A DNA stretch of 64,000 nt. It comes from Photobacterium profundum (GTDB lineage: Bacteria; Pseudomonadota; Gammaproteobacteria; Enterobacterales; Vibrionaceae). Below the pieces are notes generated by a model that was given only the letters and a program-made list of their open reading frames with translations, was not told the DNA's origin and ran no database searches. Location: positions 310,001 through 374,000 of the forward strand of contig NZ_PYOD01000001.1 of NCBI RefSeq assembly GCF_003026285.1, written 5' to 3'. A program made the position numbers and the translations under genes. Below are positions 36,000-46,147 of the stretch, one piece after another. Positions within the stretch are counted from its first letter, which is position 1. Each line of letters begins with the position of its first letter.

Positions 36000-36437
36000 A
36001 TGAAAAAGCGTTTACTAGCAGTTTTAGCACTACCTATCATTCTTGCTGCATGTGCAAGCAACGACTCTGAGGCAACGAAAGTGGCATCTGAAGGTGATCT
36101 TGTTAATAACAACTGGGTGCTAACTCAAGTAGATAGTAAAGCACTTGATCTTCCTGAACCGTTCAAGGCACCAAACCTTGAATTAACTGATGGTTTAGGC
36201 GCTAACGGTCACTCTGGTTGTAATCGTTACTTCGGTCAAGCTGAGCTTAAAGATGGCAAACTACGCATCGAAAAGATGGGGATGACGATGATGGCCTGTC
36301 CTGAACCTGCAATGGCGATGGAACAAACAATGACTAAAGCATTAAGTGACTGGAGCGACGTAAACGTTTCTGGCAATCTAATGACGTTAACTAATGCTGG
36401 CCACACGCTAACGTTTGAACGTAACAGCATTAAATAA
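36000..36437 (+). CDS. META/HslJ-domain lipoprotein
   Basis: An upstream-extended frame exists, but AGGATA before the ATG at 36000 defines a 145-residue lipoprotein. The signal peptide ends ILAAC, giving lipidated C19 or nearby. The META domain is recognised by NNNWVLTQVDSKAL, GANGHSGCNRYFGQ and MGMTMMACPEPAM, with the paired cysteines typical of HslJ-like proteins. HslJ is linked to heat shock and novobiocin resistance in E. coli; the function here is unproven. It is monocistronic and convergent with metE. Confidence 0.88.
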   Translation: MKKRLLAVLALPIILAACASNDSEATKVASEGDLVNNNWVLTQVDSKALDLPEPFKAPNLELTDGLGANGHSGCNRYFGQAELKDGKLRIEKMGMTMMACPEPAMAMEQTMTKALSDWSDVNVSGNLMTLTNAGHTLTFERNSIK

Positions 36438-36489
36438 ACCCTTCATTCAGGCTCAAACAAGTGATTTGAGAAAAACTGAACGAATGATA

Positions 36490-36536
36490 AAAAAAGACGA
36501 GTACTGCTATTTATATTAAGCAGCCTCGTCTTTTTT
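36490..36536. terminator. Bidirectional terminator between the META lipoprotein gene and metE
   Basis: AAAAAAGACGAG (36490-36501) pairs with CTCGTCTTTTTT (36525-36536). A second inner stem is CTGCT/AGCAG. A-run and T-run on the two sides allow use from both strands. Confidence 0.85.
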
Positions 36537-36588
36537 ATACCTGATATTTACGGTTTAAAAGCTAGAAATATCTTTTCAATGTTTGGCT

Positions 36589-38892
36589 TTAAACCGCTTT
36601 TGCCTGCCACTGTTCACGTAATTTCTTCGTCGCTTCTACCATGCTGCGCAGTGCAGCTTCTGTTTCTTCCCAGTTACGTGTTTTTAGTCCGCAATCAGGG
36701 TTTATCCATAGGCGTTCAATTGGGATAAGTGTTTCAGCTTTTTCTACTAAGTGAACAATTTGCTCAATCGATGGGATGTTTGGCGAGTGAATATCGTAAA
36801 CGCCGGGTCCAATTTCGTTCGGGTAATCAAATTCTTCAAAGGCTTTTAGCAATTCCATATCTGAACGTGATGTTTCGATAGTAATCACATCGGCATCCAG
36901 TGCGGCGACTGATTTGATGATGTGATTAAATTCGCTGTAACACATGTGAGTATGAATTTGTGTTTGTGGCTCTGCACTTGCTGCTGAAATCTTGAACGCA
37001 TTCACCGCCCAATCAAGGTACGCCTGCCACTGGCTTTCTTTTAGTGGTAAACCTTCACGAATTGCTGGCTCATCAATCTGAATAATCTTTATGCCTGCCG
37101 CTTGCAGATCTGACACTTCATCACGCAATGCCAGAGCAATTTGATTCGCGATACCTTCACGAGGCAGATCTTCACGTGGGAATGTCCAACCCAGAATGGT
37201 GACAGGGCCTGTAAGCATACCTTTTACTAACTTGTCAGTTAACGATTGTGCGTATGTCGCCCACTCTACTGTCATTGGTTTTGCACGATAAATATCAGAA
37301 ACAATAACCGCAGGCTTAACACAACGAGAGCCATAGCTCTGTACCCAACCAAATCGAGTTACCGCAAAGCCTTCCAGCAATTCTGCAAAGTATTCCACCA
37401 TGTCGTTACGTTCTGCTTCACCGTGTACAAACACATCGAGATCTAAATCTTCTTGGCGCTGAATGGCATCAGCGATGTGCCCTTTTAACGCAGTGTTGTA
37501 GTCAGACTCACTAAGAAGACCAGCTTTAAAATCGCGACGTTGGGTACGAATTTCATTGGTTTGAGGGAAAGAACCAATGGTCGTTGTCGGTAATAGCGGT
37601 AAATTAAGCGCAGCACGTTGCTGGCGAGTACGTTCTGCATACGGTGCTTTACGCTCGGCTAACGCGGCTGTTATTGCATTGGTGCGCTGGCGAACATCTG
37701 GATTATTAACTAATGCGCTGGTTACACGTGCTTTGATCGGCGCACTGTATTTTGCACATTCTTGTATCGCGATATCATTACCGTCTAACGCTTGTGCCAC
37801 TAAAGAAATTTCACGGCATTTTTGCTTCGCAAAAGACAACCACTGGCGAACTTCTGGTGATAAATCGGTTTCAAGGTCTAAATCGATTGGGCTATGAAGC
37901 AATGAACATGAACTACCAACCCATAATCGCTGCCCTAGCTTCGCTTTCACTGGCTGCAATACGTCAAGAACATGCGATAAATCAGCACGCCACACGTTGC
38001 GGCCATTCACTACACCCGCCGACAATACCCAGTTTTCTGGCAGTGCATCTACCACTGCATTTAGCTGTTCTGGTGCTGCAGATAAGTCGATATGCAAACC
38101 GTCGATGTTCAACTCTACAATCTTATCAAGGTGATGCGTTATATTATCGAAGTACGTGGTTAGCAATAGCTTGGTATTACCATTCAGTACTTGGTAAGCC
38201 AACTTAAATGATTCAGCCCATGGCTTAGGCAATTCTAGCGCAAGTACTGGTTCATCTATCTGAACCCACTCCACTCCTAATGCTTCTAATTTACTTAAAA
38301 TTTGTTGATAGGCTGCCAATAAACGCGGAAGAAGAGATAAACGGTCAAAGCCTTCTTCTTTTTCTTTACCTAGCCATAAGTAAGATACAGGCCCTAGAAG
38401 AACAGGCTTAACCTTGTGCCCTGCTTTTTTAGCTTCCGCAACTTCTTCAAACAGCTGCTGCCAACTAACATTGAACTGATCATCTTCCGTGAACTCTGGA
38501 ACGATATAGTGGTAGTTAGTATTGAACCATTTAGTCATATCAGATGCTGCACACGAGCAACCTGTTGGTGCTTTACCACGGGCAATGCGGAATAATGTAT
38601 CTAAATCAGGAAAGCCATTATCATGACGCTTAGGGATGTGACCTAACAGCATGCTGGTATTGAGTACGTGATCGTACCAAGCAAAATCACCAACAGACAC
38701 ATAATCTAGCCCGGCACCCACTTGATCGCCCCAGTGACGATGACGCAGTAAGCTGCCCACTTCTTTTAATTCACTTTGTTCAATCTCACCGCGCCAATAC
38801 TTTTCTTGTGCAAATTTTAATTCACGTTGTGAGCCTACTCGTGGATAACCGAGGATGTGCGTTACTGTTTTGTTCTCTGTTGTTATTGTCAT
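36589..38892 (-). CDS. metE: Cobalamin-independent methionine synthase MetE
   Basis: The 767-residue protein transfers the methyl group of 5-methyltetrahydropteroyl-tri-glutamate to homocysteine, the last step of methionine synthesis. The N-terminal barrel starts [16 protein letters not shown]. The C-terminal barrel has the zinc-site motifs HTHMCYSEF and NPDCGLKTR, with the His and both Cys ligands present, and [10 protein letters not shown] near residue 440. It is divergent from metR, and MetJ boxes lie in the shared gap. Length is close to the 753 residues of E. coli MetE. Confidence 0.97.
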   Translation of the reverse strand: MTITTENKTVTHILGYPRVGSQRELKFAQEKYWRGEIEQSELKEVGSLLRHRHWGDQVGAGLDYVSVGDFAWYDHVLNTSMLLGHIPKRHDNGFPDLDTLFRIARGKAPTGCSCAASDMTKWFNTNYHYIVPEFTEDDQFNVSWQQLFEEVAEAKKAGHKVKPVLLGPVSYLWLGKEKEEGFDRLSLLPRLLAAYQQILSKLEALGVEWVQIDEPVLALELPKPWAESFKLAYQVLNGNTKLLLTTYFDNITHHLDKIVELNIDGLHIDLSAAPEQLNAVVDALPENWVLSAGVVNGRNVWRADLSHVLDVLQPVKAKLGQRLWVGSSCSLLHSPIDLDLETDLSPEVRQWLSFAKQKCREISLVAQALDGNDIAIQECAKYSAPIKARVTSALVNNPDVRQRTNAITAALAERKAPYAERTRQQRAALNLPLLPTTTIGSFPQTNEIRTQRRDFKAGLLSESDYNTALKGHIADAIQRQEDLDLDVFVHGEAERNDMVEYFAELLEGFAVTRFGWVQSYGSRCVKPAVIVSDIYRAKPMTVEWATYAQSLTDKLVKGMLTGPVTILGWTFPREDLPREGIANQIALALRDEVSDLQAAGIKIIQIDEPAIREGLPLKESQWQAYLDWAVNAFKISAASAEPQTQIHTHMCYSEFNHIIKSVAALDADVITIETSRSDMELLKAFEEFDYPNEIGPGVYDIHSPNIPSIEQIVHLVEKAETLIPIERLWINPDCGLKTRNWEETEAALRSMVEATKKLREQWQAKAV

Positions 38893-38941
38893 AGTCTTTT
38901 CCTGCTGATAATTTAGCGGTATGGATGGCTAAACAATGACG

Positions 38942-38988
38942 TAAGAAATCATTATGAACAACATCGAATCATTCAAAATCATTATGAA
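38942..38988. promoter_or_regulatory. Repeated ATCATTATGAA motifs before metE (possible MetR site)
   Basis: AATCATTATGAA occurs at about 38948-38959 and again about 29 bases later, with AATCATTCA between. TGAA and TTCA elements are components of MetR sites (TGAA-N5-TTCA), but no perfect MetR palindrome is present. Confidence 0.35.
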
Positions 38989-39063
38989 GAAAATTAATAA
39001 TCAATACTTTAGCGAAATGTTAGGTGTTTTATGCGTCACTATTAATGAATCCAACGCATGAAT

Positions 39064-39087
39064 AGACGTCTAGATGTTTACACATCT
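39064..39087. promoter_or_regulatory. MetJ operator (three tandem Met boxes)
   Basis: Three contiguous 8-base boxes: AGACGTCT (perfect consensus), AGATGTTT and ACACATCT (six of eight each). The site lies in the metE-metR gap, 59 bases before metR. Repression by MetJ with S-adenosylmethionine is expected. Confidence 0.8.
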
Positions 39088-39145
39088 ATATTTAACAGGT
39101 ACATTAAATATATTCATGTAATACACAGGGACGTTAGTAAACTTC

Positions 39146-40057
39146 ATGATAGAAATTAAGCACCTAAGAACCCTATCCGTTCTTCGTGATACAGGTTCGC
39201 TAACAGCGACAGCAAATACCTTGTGCCTTACACAATCGGCATTGTCACACCAATTGAAAGATTTAGAACAGCGGATCGGTGGTCAGCTGTTTCTACGTAA
39301 AACGCGCCCTGTTAAATTCACCTCTGAAGGTGAAATATTACTTCGACTCGCCAATGATATATTACCGCGCTTAGCCAAAGCAGAGCATGAGTTAGCCAGT
39401 CTTAAAGAGGATATAAACGGACGTTTGCACATGGCGATTGAATGCCATTCTTGCTTTCAGTGGTTAATGCCTGCATTGAAAGAGTATCAAGTACATTGGC
39501 CATCTGTGACTTTGGATTTTTCTTCTGGTTTTGGTTTTGAGCCTATTCCTGCGTTAGCTTCTGGTGAATTAGATTTAGTTATCACGTCTGATATTCAGCA
39601 TCGTAACGAAGTGCATTACGAACCTTTATTTGATTTTGAGATGCGTTTAGTGGTATCGCCACAGTCACCACTTGCAGATAAAGCAGTGATTGAGCCTGAA
39701 GACTTACTCGAACATACAATGTTGAGTTATCCGGTACAAAAGAATCGATTAGATGTGGTGAAGCACTTTCTACAGCCCGCGGGCATTGAACCCAAAGCTT
39801 GGAAGCAAGCCGATAACACATTAATGCTGGTGCAAATGGTCTCGGCAGGTCTAGGTGTCGCAGCCCTACCGAACTGGGCGATTCATGATTTCGCTCGCCA
39901 AGGGTTAATTGTTAGCAAGCCTCTAGGTAAAGGGCTATGGCGCCGTTTATTTGCGGCTGTTCGCGCTTCAGAGCATGATCGCCATTATCTAAAAGCTTTT
40001 TTTGCCACAGCCAGGCAGCAGTGTCAAACACACTTAGAAGGCATTAAAGCAGCTTAA
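39146..40057 (+). CDS. metR: LysR-family activator of methionine genes, MetR
   Basis: A 303-residue LysR protein. The helix-turn-helix includes GSLTATANTLCLTQSALSHQ (about 17-36), the signature seen in MetR, and the domain after about 90 binds the co-effector homocysteine. It is divergent from metE with a MetJ operator in the gap, the same arrangement as in enteric bacteria. The placement makes the assignment secure. A terminator follows at 40088. Confidence 0.95.
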   Translation: MIEIKHLRTLSVLRDTGSLTATANTLCLTQSALSHQLKDLEQRIGGQLFLRKTRPVKFTSEGEILLRLANDILPRLAKAEHELASLKEDINGRLHMAIECHSCFQWLMPALKEYQVHWPSVTLDFSSGFGFEPIPALASGELDLVITSDIQHRNEVHYEPLFDFEMRLVVSPQSPLADKAVIEPEDLLEHTMLSYPVQKNRLDVVKHFLQPAGIEPKAWKQADNTLMLVQMVSAGLGVAALPNWAIHDFARQGLIVSKPLGKGLWRRLFAAVRASEHDRHYLKAFFATARQQCQTHLEGIKAA

Positions 40058-40087
40058 AAATAGCCTCAACAACCGGCTCTCTCATAC

Positions 40088-40117
40088 AAAAAAACGACCT
40101 AATAATGGTCGTTTTTT
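40088..40117 (+). terminator. Terminator of metR
   Basis: ACGACC (40094-40099) with GGTCGT (40107-40112), extended by A-run and T-run pairing, loop TAATAAT or shorter. It could work in both directions. Confidence 0.85.
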
Positions 40118-40169
40118 GTGGTAATACCATTCCGGATAAATAAATAGCATACTCTGCTTAGCAGCCTGC

Positions 40170-40358
40170 TTATCGAAATTGATTAGAAAGCGGATCATAG
40201 TGAAAGCCATGCTCATCCATTTTTTCAATGAGTTCAGCTTCATCTAATTCATAACGGCTTACAAGCTCTGAAACACTGCCACACTCTAACCTAAGCTTTT
40301 CATTTATAATACTAAAAACAATATTACCGTCCATTCTAAGCAAGTTATTGATTTCCAT
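40170..40358 (-). CDS. DUF4250-family small protein
   Basis: An in-frame ATG exists at 40379, but GGGAGG lies between it and the ATG at 40358, which is therefore the start (62 residues). The pattern MEINNLLRMDGNIVFSIINEKLR followed by SVSELVSRYELDEAELIEKM (longer motif; M-D-N-I and L-R conserved) matches the DUF4250 family. Its function is unknown. It is soluble, acidic and monocistronic. Confidence 0.82.
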   Translation of the reverse strand: MEINNLLRMDGNIVFSIINEKLRLECGSVSELVSRYELDEAELIEKMDEHGFHYDPLSNQFR

Positions 40359-40433
40359 ACCGCCTCCCACTTTAAGCACTATATATTAGGTTCCTTTTAC
40401 AATAATAGACCTAGCACTGAAGGCTGATACAAA

Positions 40434-40462
40434 AAAAGCGCCTTTATATAAGAGGCGCTTTT
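40434..40462 (-). terminator. Terminator downstream of the membrane protein gene
   Basis: AAAAGCGCCT (40434-40443) and AGGCGCTTTT (40453-40462) form a perfect 10-bp stem; the minus strand continues into a T-run. Confidence 0.85.
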
Positions 40463-40495
40463 CGAGCTGTACAATTTTCAATCAGCAGTAATGTA

Positions 40496-41173
40496 TCAAA
40501 AGATAGCCAATTGCATCGAACCAGATAACACCAATAATGCCGATGCACCCAGCAACTGCCAACGATTAACCGTACGACTTAATAACAGATGACCAGCCCA
40601 CACTAACAAAGCAACCAGCATAAGTACTAAAGCGCCCACTATACTTGATGTCAGTCCATTTATCGTCGCTTCATCAATACGGCCTAATTGCCAAAGCATA
40701 AACAGAATCGAGGCAATTGCACTGCCAAAACCCGCAAAGGGTAAAATACGGTGAAATGCTTGAAGGCGAGTTCTCGCTTGAGTCAGTAATAAGTGTGCGA
40801 ATAGGCTACCAAATAACGCTATCGCCATAAAACTCATACCCACTTGAGGCAGTGTCATTGTAGGTAGCAGCATTAACCAGCTAATTGCAGCCAACATGTT
40901 CGAGGCCATCAAAATCTTAATAGGACCCGCATCACGCGTTTTACCGGTTTTCACTTTAAAAGTGAAAAAAGCCAAAGTTAGCAATGGCAATACTGCTAAC
41001 GGTTGAGTTGCTATACATAAAAGCCAGCCAGCAAGAATGATCGGAAGTGTTTTATGCACTCGCCCACGCTGACCAGGGCAAATATTACCTTTAGTCAACA
41101 CCAGTGTCAGAATACATTGTGCCCCTAGTAAAGCAGGGATAAGAAACATTAAGTAGCCAGTGAACATGATCAT
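40496..41173 (-). CDS. Multi-pass inner-membrane protein, function unknown
   Basis: A 225-residue very hydrophobic protein with about seven predicted helices and short basic loops (KVKTGKTRDAG, RTRLQAFHR). No transporter or enzyme signature was recognised. The ATG at 41167 (MFTGYL) is an alternative start. It is monocistronic with its own terminator. Confidence 0.75.
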   Translation of the reverse strand: MIMFTGYLMFLIPALLGAQCILTLVLTKGNICPGQRGRVHKTLPIILAGWLLCIATQPLAVLPLLTLAFFTFKVKTGKTRDAGPIKILMASNMLAAISWLMLLPTMTLPQVGMSFMAIALFGSLFAHLLLTQARTRLQAFHRILPFAGFGSAIASILFMLWQLGRIDEATINGLTSSIVGALVLMLVALLVWAGHLLLSRTVNRWQLLGASALLVLSGSMQLAIF

Positions 41174-41436
41174 TCTGTCTCAGAAAAATGGAGGTTGATT
41201 ATACCAACTTGTGTCGGTATGTGAATGCATCAATATTTTCTGTCGTTACCAAACTTTTTTATTCTTCAGATACAAATTTTAGCGTATGTTTATCTTTAAC
41301 TTGATTTTTTTGAACGGAGATCACAGTTTGAGAGGGGTGTTAATACAATAATGACCAATCTATTAATAATTCAGTTAGTCCATCTTTCTTTTTCAATGCT
41401 TTAAATTCAGTGACTAATCAATAATGAGCATGGCTA

Positions 41437-42624
41437 ATGCGAGAAAACATCAGCAAAACCATTAAATCTAAGGTGCCATATTTCTATGACCTATGGAGTT
41501 CTCAAGCACACTCTTTAAGCTTTAGAAATACACGAAGTGATTATCTTCGCAGTCGTATAATGATGCTTTCAAGCGTATTGGCCGTACTGCTTATTCTATG
41601 GATACCCTTCGACATTCTCTTTTTAACATCAGATCAAAGTATAAAAATCACGTTTGCTCGCTTATTTCTGAGTTGCTTTTTTTTCTCTCTAGCCCTAAAA
41701 AATCATCAATATAACTCATTAACACAAATACAGTTCTGTATTACATTATTCCCTATTTCATTAAATATTTTTTATCTCTATTGTTCAGTTGTGTTAGATT
41801 TCCCCGATAGCAATCTTAACTACGGGTACATTTATACTCTATTGCCTATTATTCATGTTGCGATACTCACGATCTTGCCTATCACGTTTAAAGAAAGCCT
41901 ATCTTTACTTTCTATTACCGCTATAACTCAAATCTGCACCGATTATTATGCAGGTCGTTTATTTGCACCAGAATACTTAGCGATCTATTGGCTGCAAAGT
42001 GTTTTAGCATTAATGGTTATTTGGTCGCAAGTATCAAAGTTACACATGCTGATGAGGCTGTACCGCCAAGCCATTTTAGATCCATTAACAGGTATTTATA
42101 ATCGCCGGATGCTATTACAGCTCGGGAAAAAAAACATGCTAGAATGCGAGCTTAAAGGTGAACCCTTTTCAGTATTACTCTTTGATATTGATAAATTTAA
42201 GCGCATTAACGATACTTGGGGTCACAGTGTTGGTGATAAAGTTCTAACAGGCTTTACCTCTTTCGTGCAAAGTAAAATTCGTAAAACAGATTTGTTTGGT
42301 CGCTACGGTGGTGAAGAATTTGTTTTATTCTTACCCGACTGCCCACCTGATACGGCAATAAAAATTTCAAACCGAATGTTAATAGCTATTCGTGATCTAA
42401 AACTGCCTATTAATATAGATAATCAATCACTTAGTATTACTACTTGTATTGGTATTTCAACCTATTCTGAAAACGATACTTTAGCTTCAATGCTCGAACG
42501 GGCAGATCTTGCGCTTTATAAGTGCAAACACTCCGGACGAGATTGCAGCCACTTCCATCCTATTGATCTTCATCATGAAAATGACGAACGCCTTAAAATA
42601 GCAGAAAAGATATCGATAAACTAA
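41437..42624 (+). CDS. Membrane-bound diguanylate cyclase (GGDEF)
   Basis: The 395-residue protein has about six membrane helices in residues 45-215 and then a GGDEF domain. DPLTGIYNRRML marks its start, RYGGEEFVLF carries the intact GGEEF active site (about 287-296), and TTCIGIS and ALYKCKHSGRD are conserved. The I-site RxxD is not obvious before GGEEF (the segment reads KTDLFGRYGG). It makes c-di-GMP from GTP at the inner membrane. c-di-GMP commonly controls exopolysaccharide genes such as those at 1-21 kb, but no direct link is shown. A dispersed repeat follows the stop codon. Confidence 0.93.
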   Translation: MRENISKTIKSKVPYFYDLWSSQAHSLSFRNTRSDYLRSRIMMLSSVLAVLLILWIPFDILFLTSDQSIKITFARLFLSCFFFSLALKNHQYNSLTQIQFCITLFPISLNIFYLYCSVVLDFPDSNLNYGYIYTLLPIIHVAILTILPITFKESLSLLSITAITQICTDYYAGRLFAPEYLAIYWLQSVLALMVIWSQVSKLHMLMRLYRQAILDPLTGIYNRRMLLQLGKKNMLECELKGEPFSVLLFDIDKFKRINDTWGHSVGDKVLTGFTSFVQSKIRKTDLFGRYGGEEFVLFLPDCPPDTAIKISNRMLIAIRDLKLPINIDNQSLSITTCIGISTYSENDTLASMLERADLALYKCKHSGRDCSHFHPIDLHHENDERLKIAEKISIN

Positions 42625-42628
42625 TATG

Positions 42629-42896
42629 TTATACCTAAGTTACCTCAAGATACAGGATTCAGAGTGAACTCAACGTGTTTAATTCAAGGAAAATATGTGT
42701 AGGAATGGCACTCCCTTTCAATCATATTTGACATAGAAGTAGACTCGTTGAGTCACTCCCGAAGGGCGAGTTTTGTTGGGCTCTATGCGCCGTTGCTCAT
42801 TTTCAACGTAGAAACACTAGGCCTATAAATGAGCGCCTTGCCTAGAGCCCAGCAAATTCTCGCTGAAACGAGCATCTTGAGGTGACTTGGGTATAA
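42629..42896. repeat. 268-bp element with 23-bp terminal inverted repeats (dispersed Vibrio-type repeat)
   Basis: The left end TTATACCTAAGTTACCTC... and the right end, read on the other strand, TTATACCCAAGTCACCTC..., agree at 21 of 23 bases. The interior includes further inverted segments (GGGCTCTA/TAGAGCCC type, GCTGGGCT) and no credible ORF. A partial copy lies at 55018-55081 and an end fragment at 35554-35570. It looks like a miniature inverted-repeat element; no target duplication was identified. Confidence 0.75.
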
Positions 42897-42911
42897 GCCT
42901 CATCATGTATC

Positions 42912-42941
42912 AAAAAAAAGAACCTAATGGTTCTTTTTTTT
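42912..42941. terminator. Terminator after the diguanylate cyclase/repeat
   Basis: AAAAAAAAGAACC (42912-42924), loop TAAT, GGTTCTTTTTTTT (42929-42941); symmetrical A-run and T-run make it usable on both strands. Confidence 0.85.
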
Positions 42942-42966
42942 GTTTATATCGCTCAAAAATACGCAC

Positions 42967-43025
42967 AACCACACATAAATGCGCGAACGAAAGCTCGATC
43001 ACGCATTAGTGTGGTTCAGATCAAT
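42967..43025 (+). promoter_or_regulatory. Large palindrome with overlapping CRP-like site before glpA
   Basis: Outer arms AACCACAC (42967-42974) and GTGTGGTT (43009-43016) enclose 13-base arms (42978-42990 and 42995-43007) that pair with two mismatches. A CRP-like TGTGG-TTCAGA-TCAAT (43010-43025) overlaps the right side. The position 100-150 bases before glpA suits a GlpR operator with CRP control, but the half-site ATGCGCGA differs from the E. coli GlpR consensus ATGTTCG. Confidence 0.5.
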
Positions 43026-43121
43026 TAATATCCTTACATAAAGTGGCATATTTATGCCTATATGATAGGGAATCAAACAGATTCTGTATGAACTGGTTAA
43101 AAACTATAAGCGAAAACGAAC

Positions 43122-44822
43122 ATGACTAGTTGGCTTGAAACAGATGTAGTTATTATTGGTGGTGGTGCAACCGGTACAGGCATAATGCGTGACTGTGCAC
43201 TGCGAGGCATCAAATGTATATTGGTCGAAAGAGATGATCTAGCATCGGGCACGACGGGTCGTAATCATGGATTACTGCACTCAGGTGCACGTTATGCAGT
43301 TACGGATGAAGAATCTGCACGCGAGTGTATTCAAGAAAACCGTATACTTAAAAATATCGCTCGTCATTGTGTTGAAGACACGCAAGGTTTATTCATCTCC
43401 CTACCCGATGATGACCTTGATTTTCAAAAGTCCTTCCTTACAGCATGTGGCCGAGCAGACATTGATGTTGAGCAATTAAGCCCAGAAGAAGCCCTTCGCT
43501 TAGAGCCAAACTGTAACCCAAATTTAATTGGTGCGGTAAAAGTACCCGACGGTACTATCGACCCATTTCGTCTCGCATCTTCTAATGTATTAGATGCTGT
43601 AGAGCATGGTGCACGCTTATTTAATCACACACATGTCACTGGGCTTATCCGTGAAGGGCATGCTGTACGTGGTGTGCGTTGCTTGAACATGAAAACTGGT
43701 GAACATTTCGATATTCGCTCAAAGCAAGTAATCAATGCAGCAGGAATATGGGGACAACAAATCTGCGAATACGGTGATTTGAATATCAAAATGTTCCCTG
43801 CAAAAGGATCGCTACTGATCCTTGATTACCGTATCAATAATTTAGTGATTAACCGTTGCCGTAAACCCTCTGATGCCGACATTTTAGTACCGGGCGATAC
43901 CATTTCACTGATAGGAACAACATCTGAACGCATTGATTACGACAAGATCGATGACTTACATGTTACCAGCCGCGAAATCGATATTTTGCTTGAAGAAGGG
44001 GCAAAGCTCGCGCCTATTATGGCAAATACTCGCGTATTACGTGCGTATGCTGGCGTTCGCCCTCTTGTTGCTGTTGATGGCGATACCAGTGGCCGAAACA
44101 TTAGCCGTGGCATTGTGCTGTTAGATCATGCTGAACGCGATGGCATGGACGGCTTTATAACGATTACAGGCGGTAAGTTAATGACTTATCGCATGATGGC
44201 TGAATGGGCAACAGACTTAGTCGCTAAAAAGCTGGGTAACACGCAACCTTGTATCACTCACACCAAACCTTTACCCGGTTCAGAGCAAGCACAGAAAAAA
44301 GTCAAACATACCGCAAGTATTGCTAAGCCTGTTTATCAATCAGCTTATTATCGCCATGGTGAACGTGCAGAAAAATTCTTGAAGAATGATAAGAAAAGCC
44401 AAGCCGTAATTTGCGAATGTGAAATGGTAACCAGTGGCGAAGTAGAATACGCCATTAAAGAATTAGACGTACATAACCTTGTCGATTTGCGCCGCCGTAC
44501 CCGTGTAGGTATGGGCCCTTGCCAAGGTGAGCTTTGTTCTTACCGCGCAGCAGGGTTGTTTTCAGAATACGGTAAGAGTTCAGGTACAGAAGCGAGCCAT
44601 TTACTGAGTGATTTCTTAGAAGAACGCTGGAAAGGCATTAAACCCGTTTTTTGGGGAGATGCATTACGTGAGGCGGAATTCACCTATTGGATTTATGAAG
44701 GTTTATTTGGTGTGAGTGATATACCAGATTCTGATCTGCCATCATTACCAATGCCGAACCTAGATACTAACAATTCAACCGCTACACAAACAAATAAGAA
44801 CAAGAGTGAGGTCACATCATGA
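43122..44822 (+). CDS. glpA: Anaerobic glycerol-3-phosphate dehydrogenase subunit A
   Basis: The 566-residue flavoprotein oxidises sn-glycerol-3-phosphate to dihydroxyacetone phosphate during anaerobic respiration. The FAD dinucleotide-binding motif is [13 protein letters not shown] (about 8-20), and [23 protein letters not shown] (longer motif) is typical of GlpA/GlpD. A C-terminal BFD-like [2Fe-2S] domain has [10 protein letters not shown] and [12 protein letters not shown] (about 430-480), absent in GlpD. It overlaps glpB by 4 bases, so the subunits are translated together. Confidence 0.96.
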   Translation: MTSWLETDVVIIGGGATGTGIMRDCALRGIKCILVERDDLASGTTGRNHGLLHSGARYAVTDEESARECIQENRILKNIARHCVEDTQGLFISLPDDDLDFQKSFLTACGRADIDVEQLSPEEALRLEPNCNPNLIGAVKVPDGTIDPFRLASSNVLDAVEHGARLFNHTHVTGLIREGHAVRGVRCLNMKTGEHFDIRSKQVINAAGIWGQQICEYGDLNIKMFPAKGSLLILDYRINNLVINRCRKPSDADILVPGDTISLIGTTSERIDYDKIDDLHVTSREIDILLEEGAKLAPIMANTRVLRAYAGVRPLVAVDGDTSGRNISRGIVLLDHAERDGMDGFITITGGKLMTYRMMAEWATDLVAKKLGNTQPCITHTKPLPGSEQAQKKVKHTASIAKPVYQSAYYRHGERAEKFLKNDKKSQAVICECEMVTSGEVEYAIKELDVHNLVDLRRRTRVGMGPCQGELCSYRAAGLFSEYGKSSGTEASHLLSDFLEERWKGIKPVFWGDALREAEFTYWIYEGLFGVSDIPDSDLPSLPMPNLDTNNSTATQTNKNKSEVTS

Positions 44823-46147
44823 AATTCGATAGCTTAATTATAGGTGGCGGTGTAGCAGGATTAAGTTGTGCGATTCGTTGTGCAGAAGCTGGCATGAAAA
44901 CAGCGGTGATCGCTGCTGGCCAAAGTGCTCTTCATTTCTCATCAGGTTCTATTGATTTCTTAAGTCGACTTCCAAATGGACAACCCGTTTATCACCCAAT
45001 GGCTGCATTTGATGAGTTACAGCAACAAAATCCAGAACACCCCTACTGCAAACTGGGCAAAAGAAAAGTACAAGAAGCATTAGATTGGTATCAAGAAATG
45101 ATCAAAGCGCGTGGTATCTATCTTTCTTCACAAGAAGATGAAGCGAACCATCTGCGCTTAACACCAATGGGAACCTTTCGTTCAACCTGGTTATCGCAGC
45201 AAACTGTACATCAATTTCCACTGACCAACACGGCTGGTGAATTAAATCATATTGCATTGGTAACAATCGATGGCTTCCGTGATTTCCAACCTAAATTAGC
45301 GGCTGATAATCTTTCAAAATTAGCGCAATTTAAAGATGTAAAAATTACCACGGCAGCAGTTGAACTACCTGACTTTGAAGAGATGCAGCGTAACCCTTGT
45401 GAGTTCCGCTCTATTGATATTTCACGAGTATTACGTGATGAGCGCAAGTTACACGCTTTTGCTAAATCAATGATTCAAGCCGTTGGTAAAGCAGACCTTG
45501 TGGTATTGCCTGCGGTATTTGGCAACGGTGATGGTGCTGCAGTAATCAAATTACTTGAAGGCTTAACAGGTTTTACAATTTGTGAATTACCGACCATGCC
45601 ACCCTCGTTGCTGGGTATCCGTTTAGAAGAAGCCATGAAGTCCCATTTAAAAATGCTAGGTGGGATCATTCTTGTTGGGGATGAAGTTCAACGTGGTGAT
45701 ATTGAAGATGGCGAATTGAAACGTATATTTACTCGTAATCATCGTGATATGCCATTAACCGCTGATAATTATTTAATCGCAACTGGCAGTTTCTTCAGCC
45801 GTGGTATGGCTGCACAACGCTTAAATATTGATGAACCCATTTTCAACCTTGATACTGTTGCTATTCCAGATCGAGACCAGTGGTACCAACCTGAATTTTT
45901 CACATCAAAAGCGCATCCATTTTTGAAGATGGGCGTGATCTGCAATGATCAACTCCAAGCTTCTGCTAATAGTCAAACCATTGATAATCTATTCTGTGCA
46001 GGTGCGCTATTGGCACACTACGATCCCGTGTTCGAAGGATGTGGCAGTGGCGTTGCAATTAGCACCGGATTCCACGTTGCAGAACAAATGATCAGTAAAC
46101 ATACCGCACACCAAAATCAGAATAATAAAGAAAGGACTGTCGCATGA
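44819..46147 (+). CDS. glpB: Anaerobic glycerol-3-phosphate dehydrogenase subunit B
   Basis: The 442-residue FAD/FMN protein begins [20 protein letters not shown] with a dinucleotide-binding GGGVAG. It carries electrons between GlpA and GlpC. Conserved [14 protein letters not shown] (about 40-53) and [18 protein letters not shown] near the C-terminus match GlpB. Its start overlaps glpA by 4 bases (ATGA) and its end overlaps glpC by 4. Confidence 0.95.
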   Translation: MKFDSLIIGGGVAGLSCAIRCAEAGMKTAVIAAGQSALHFSSGSIDFLSRLPNGQPVYHPMAAFDELQQQNPEHPYCKLGKRKVQEALDWYQEMIKARGIYLSSQEDEANHLRLTPMGTFRSTWLSQQTVHQFPLTNTAGELNHIALVTIDGFRDFQPKLAADNLSKLAQFKDVKITTAAVELPDFEEMQRNPCEFRSIDISRVLRDERKLHAFAKSMIQAVGKADLVVLPAVFGNGDGAAVIKLLEGLTGFTICELPTMPPSLLGIRLEEAMKSHLKMLGGIILVGDEVQRGDIEDGELKRIFTRNHRDMPLTADNYLIATGSFFSRGMAAQRLNIDEPIFNLDTVAIPDRDQWYQPEFFTSKAHPFLKMGVICNDQLQASANSQTIDNLFCAGALLAHYDPVFEGCGSGVAISTGFHVAEQMISKHTAHQNQNNKERTVA

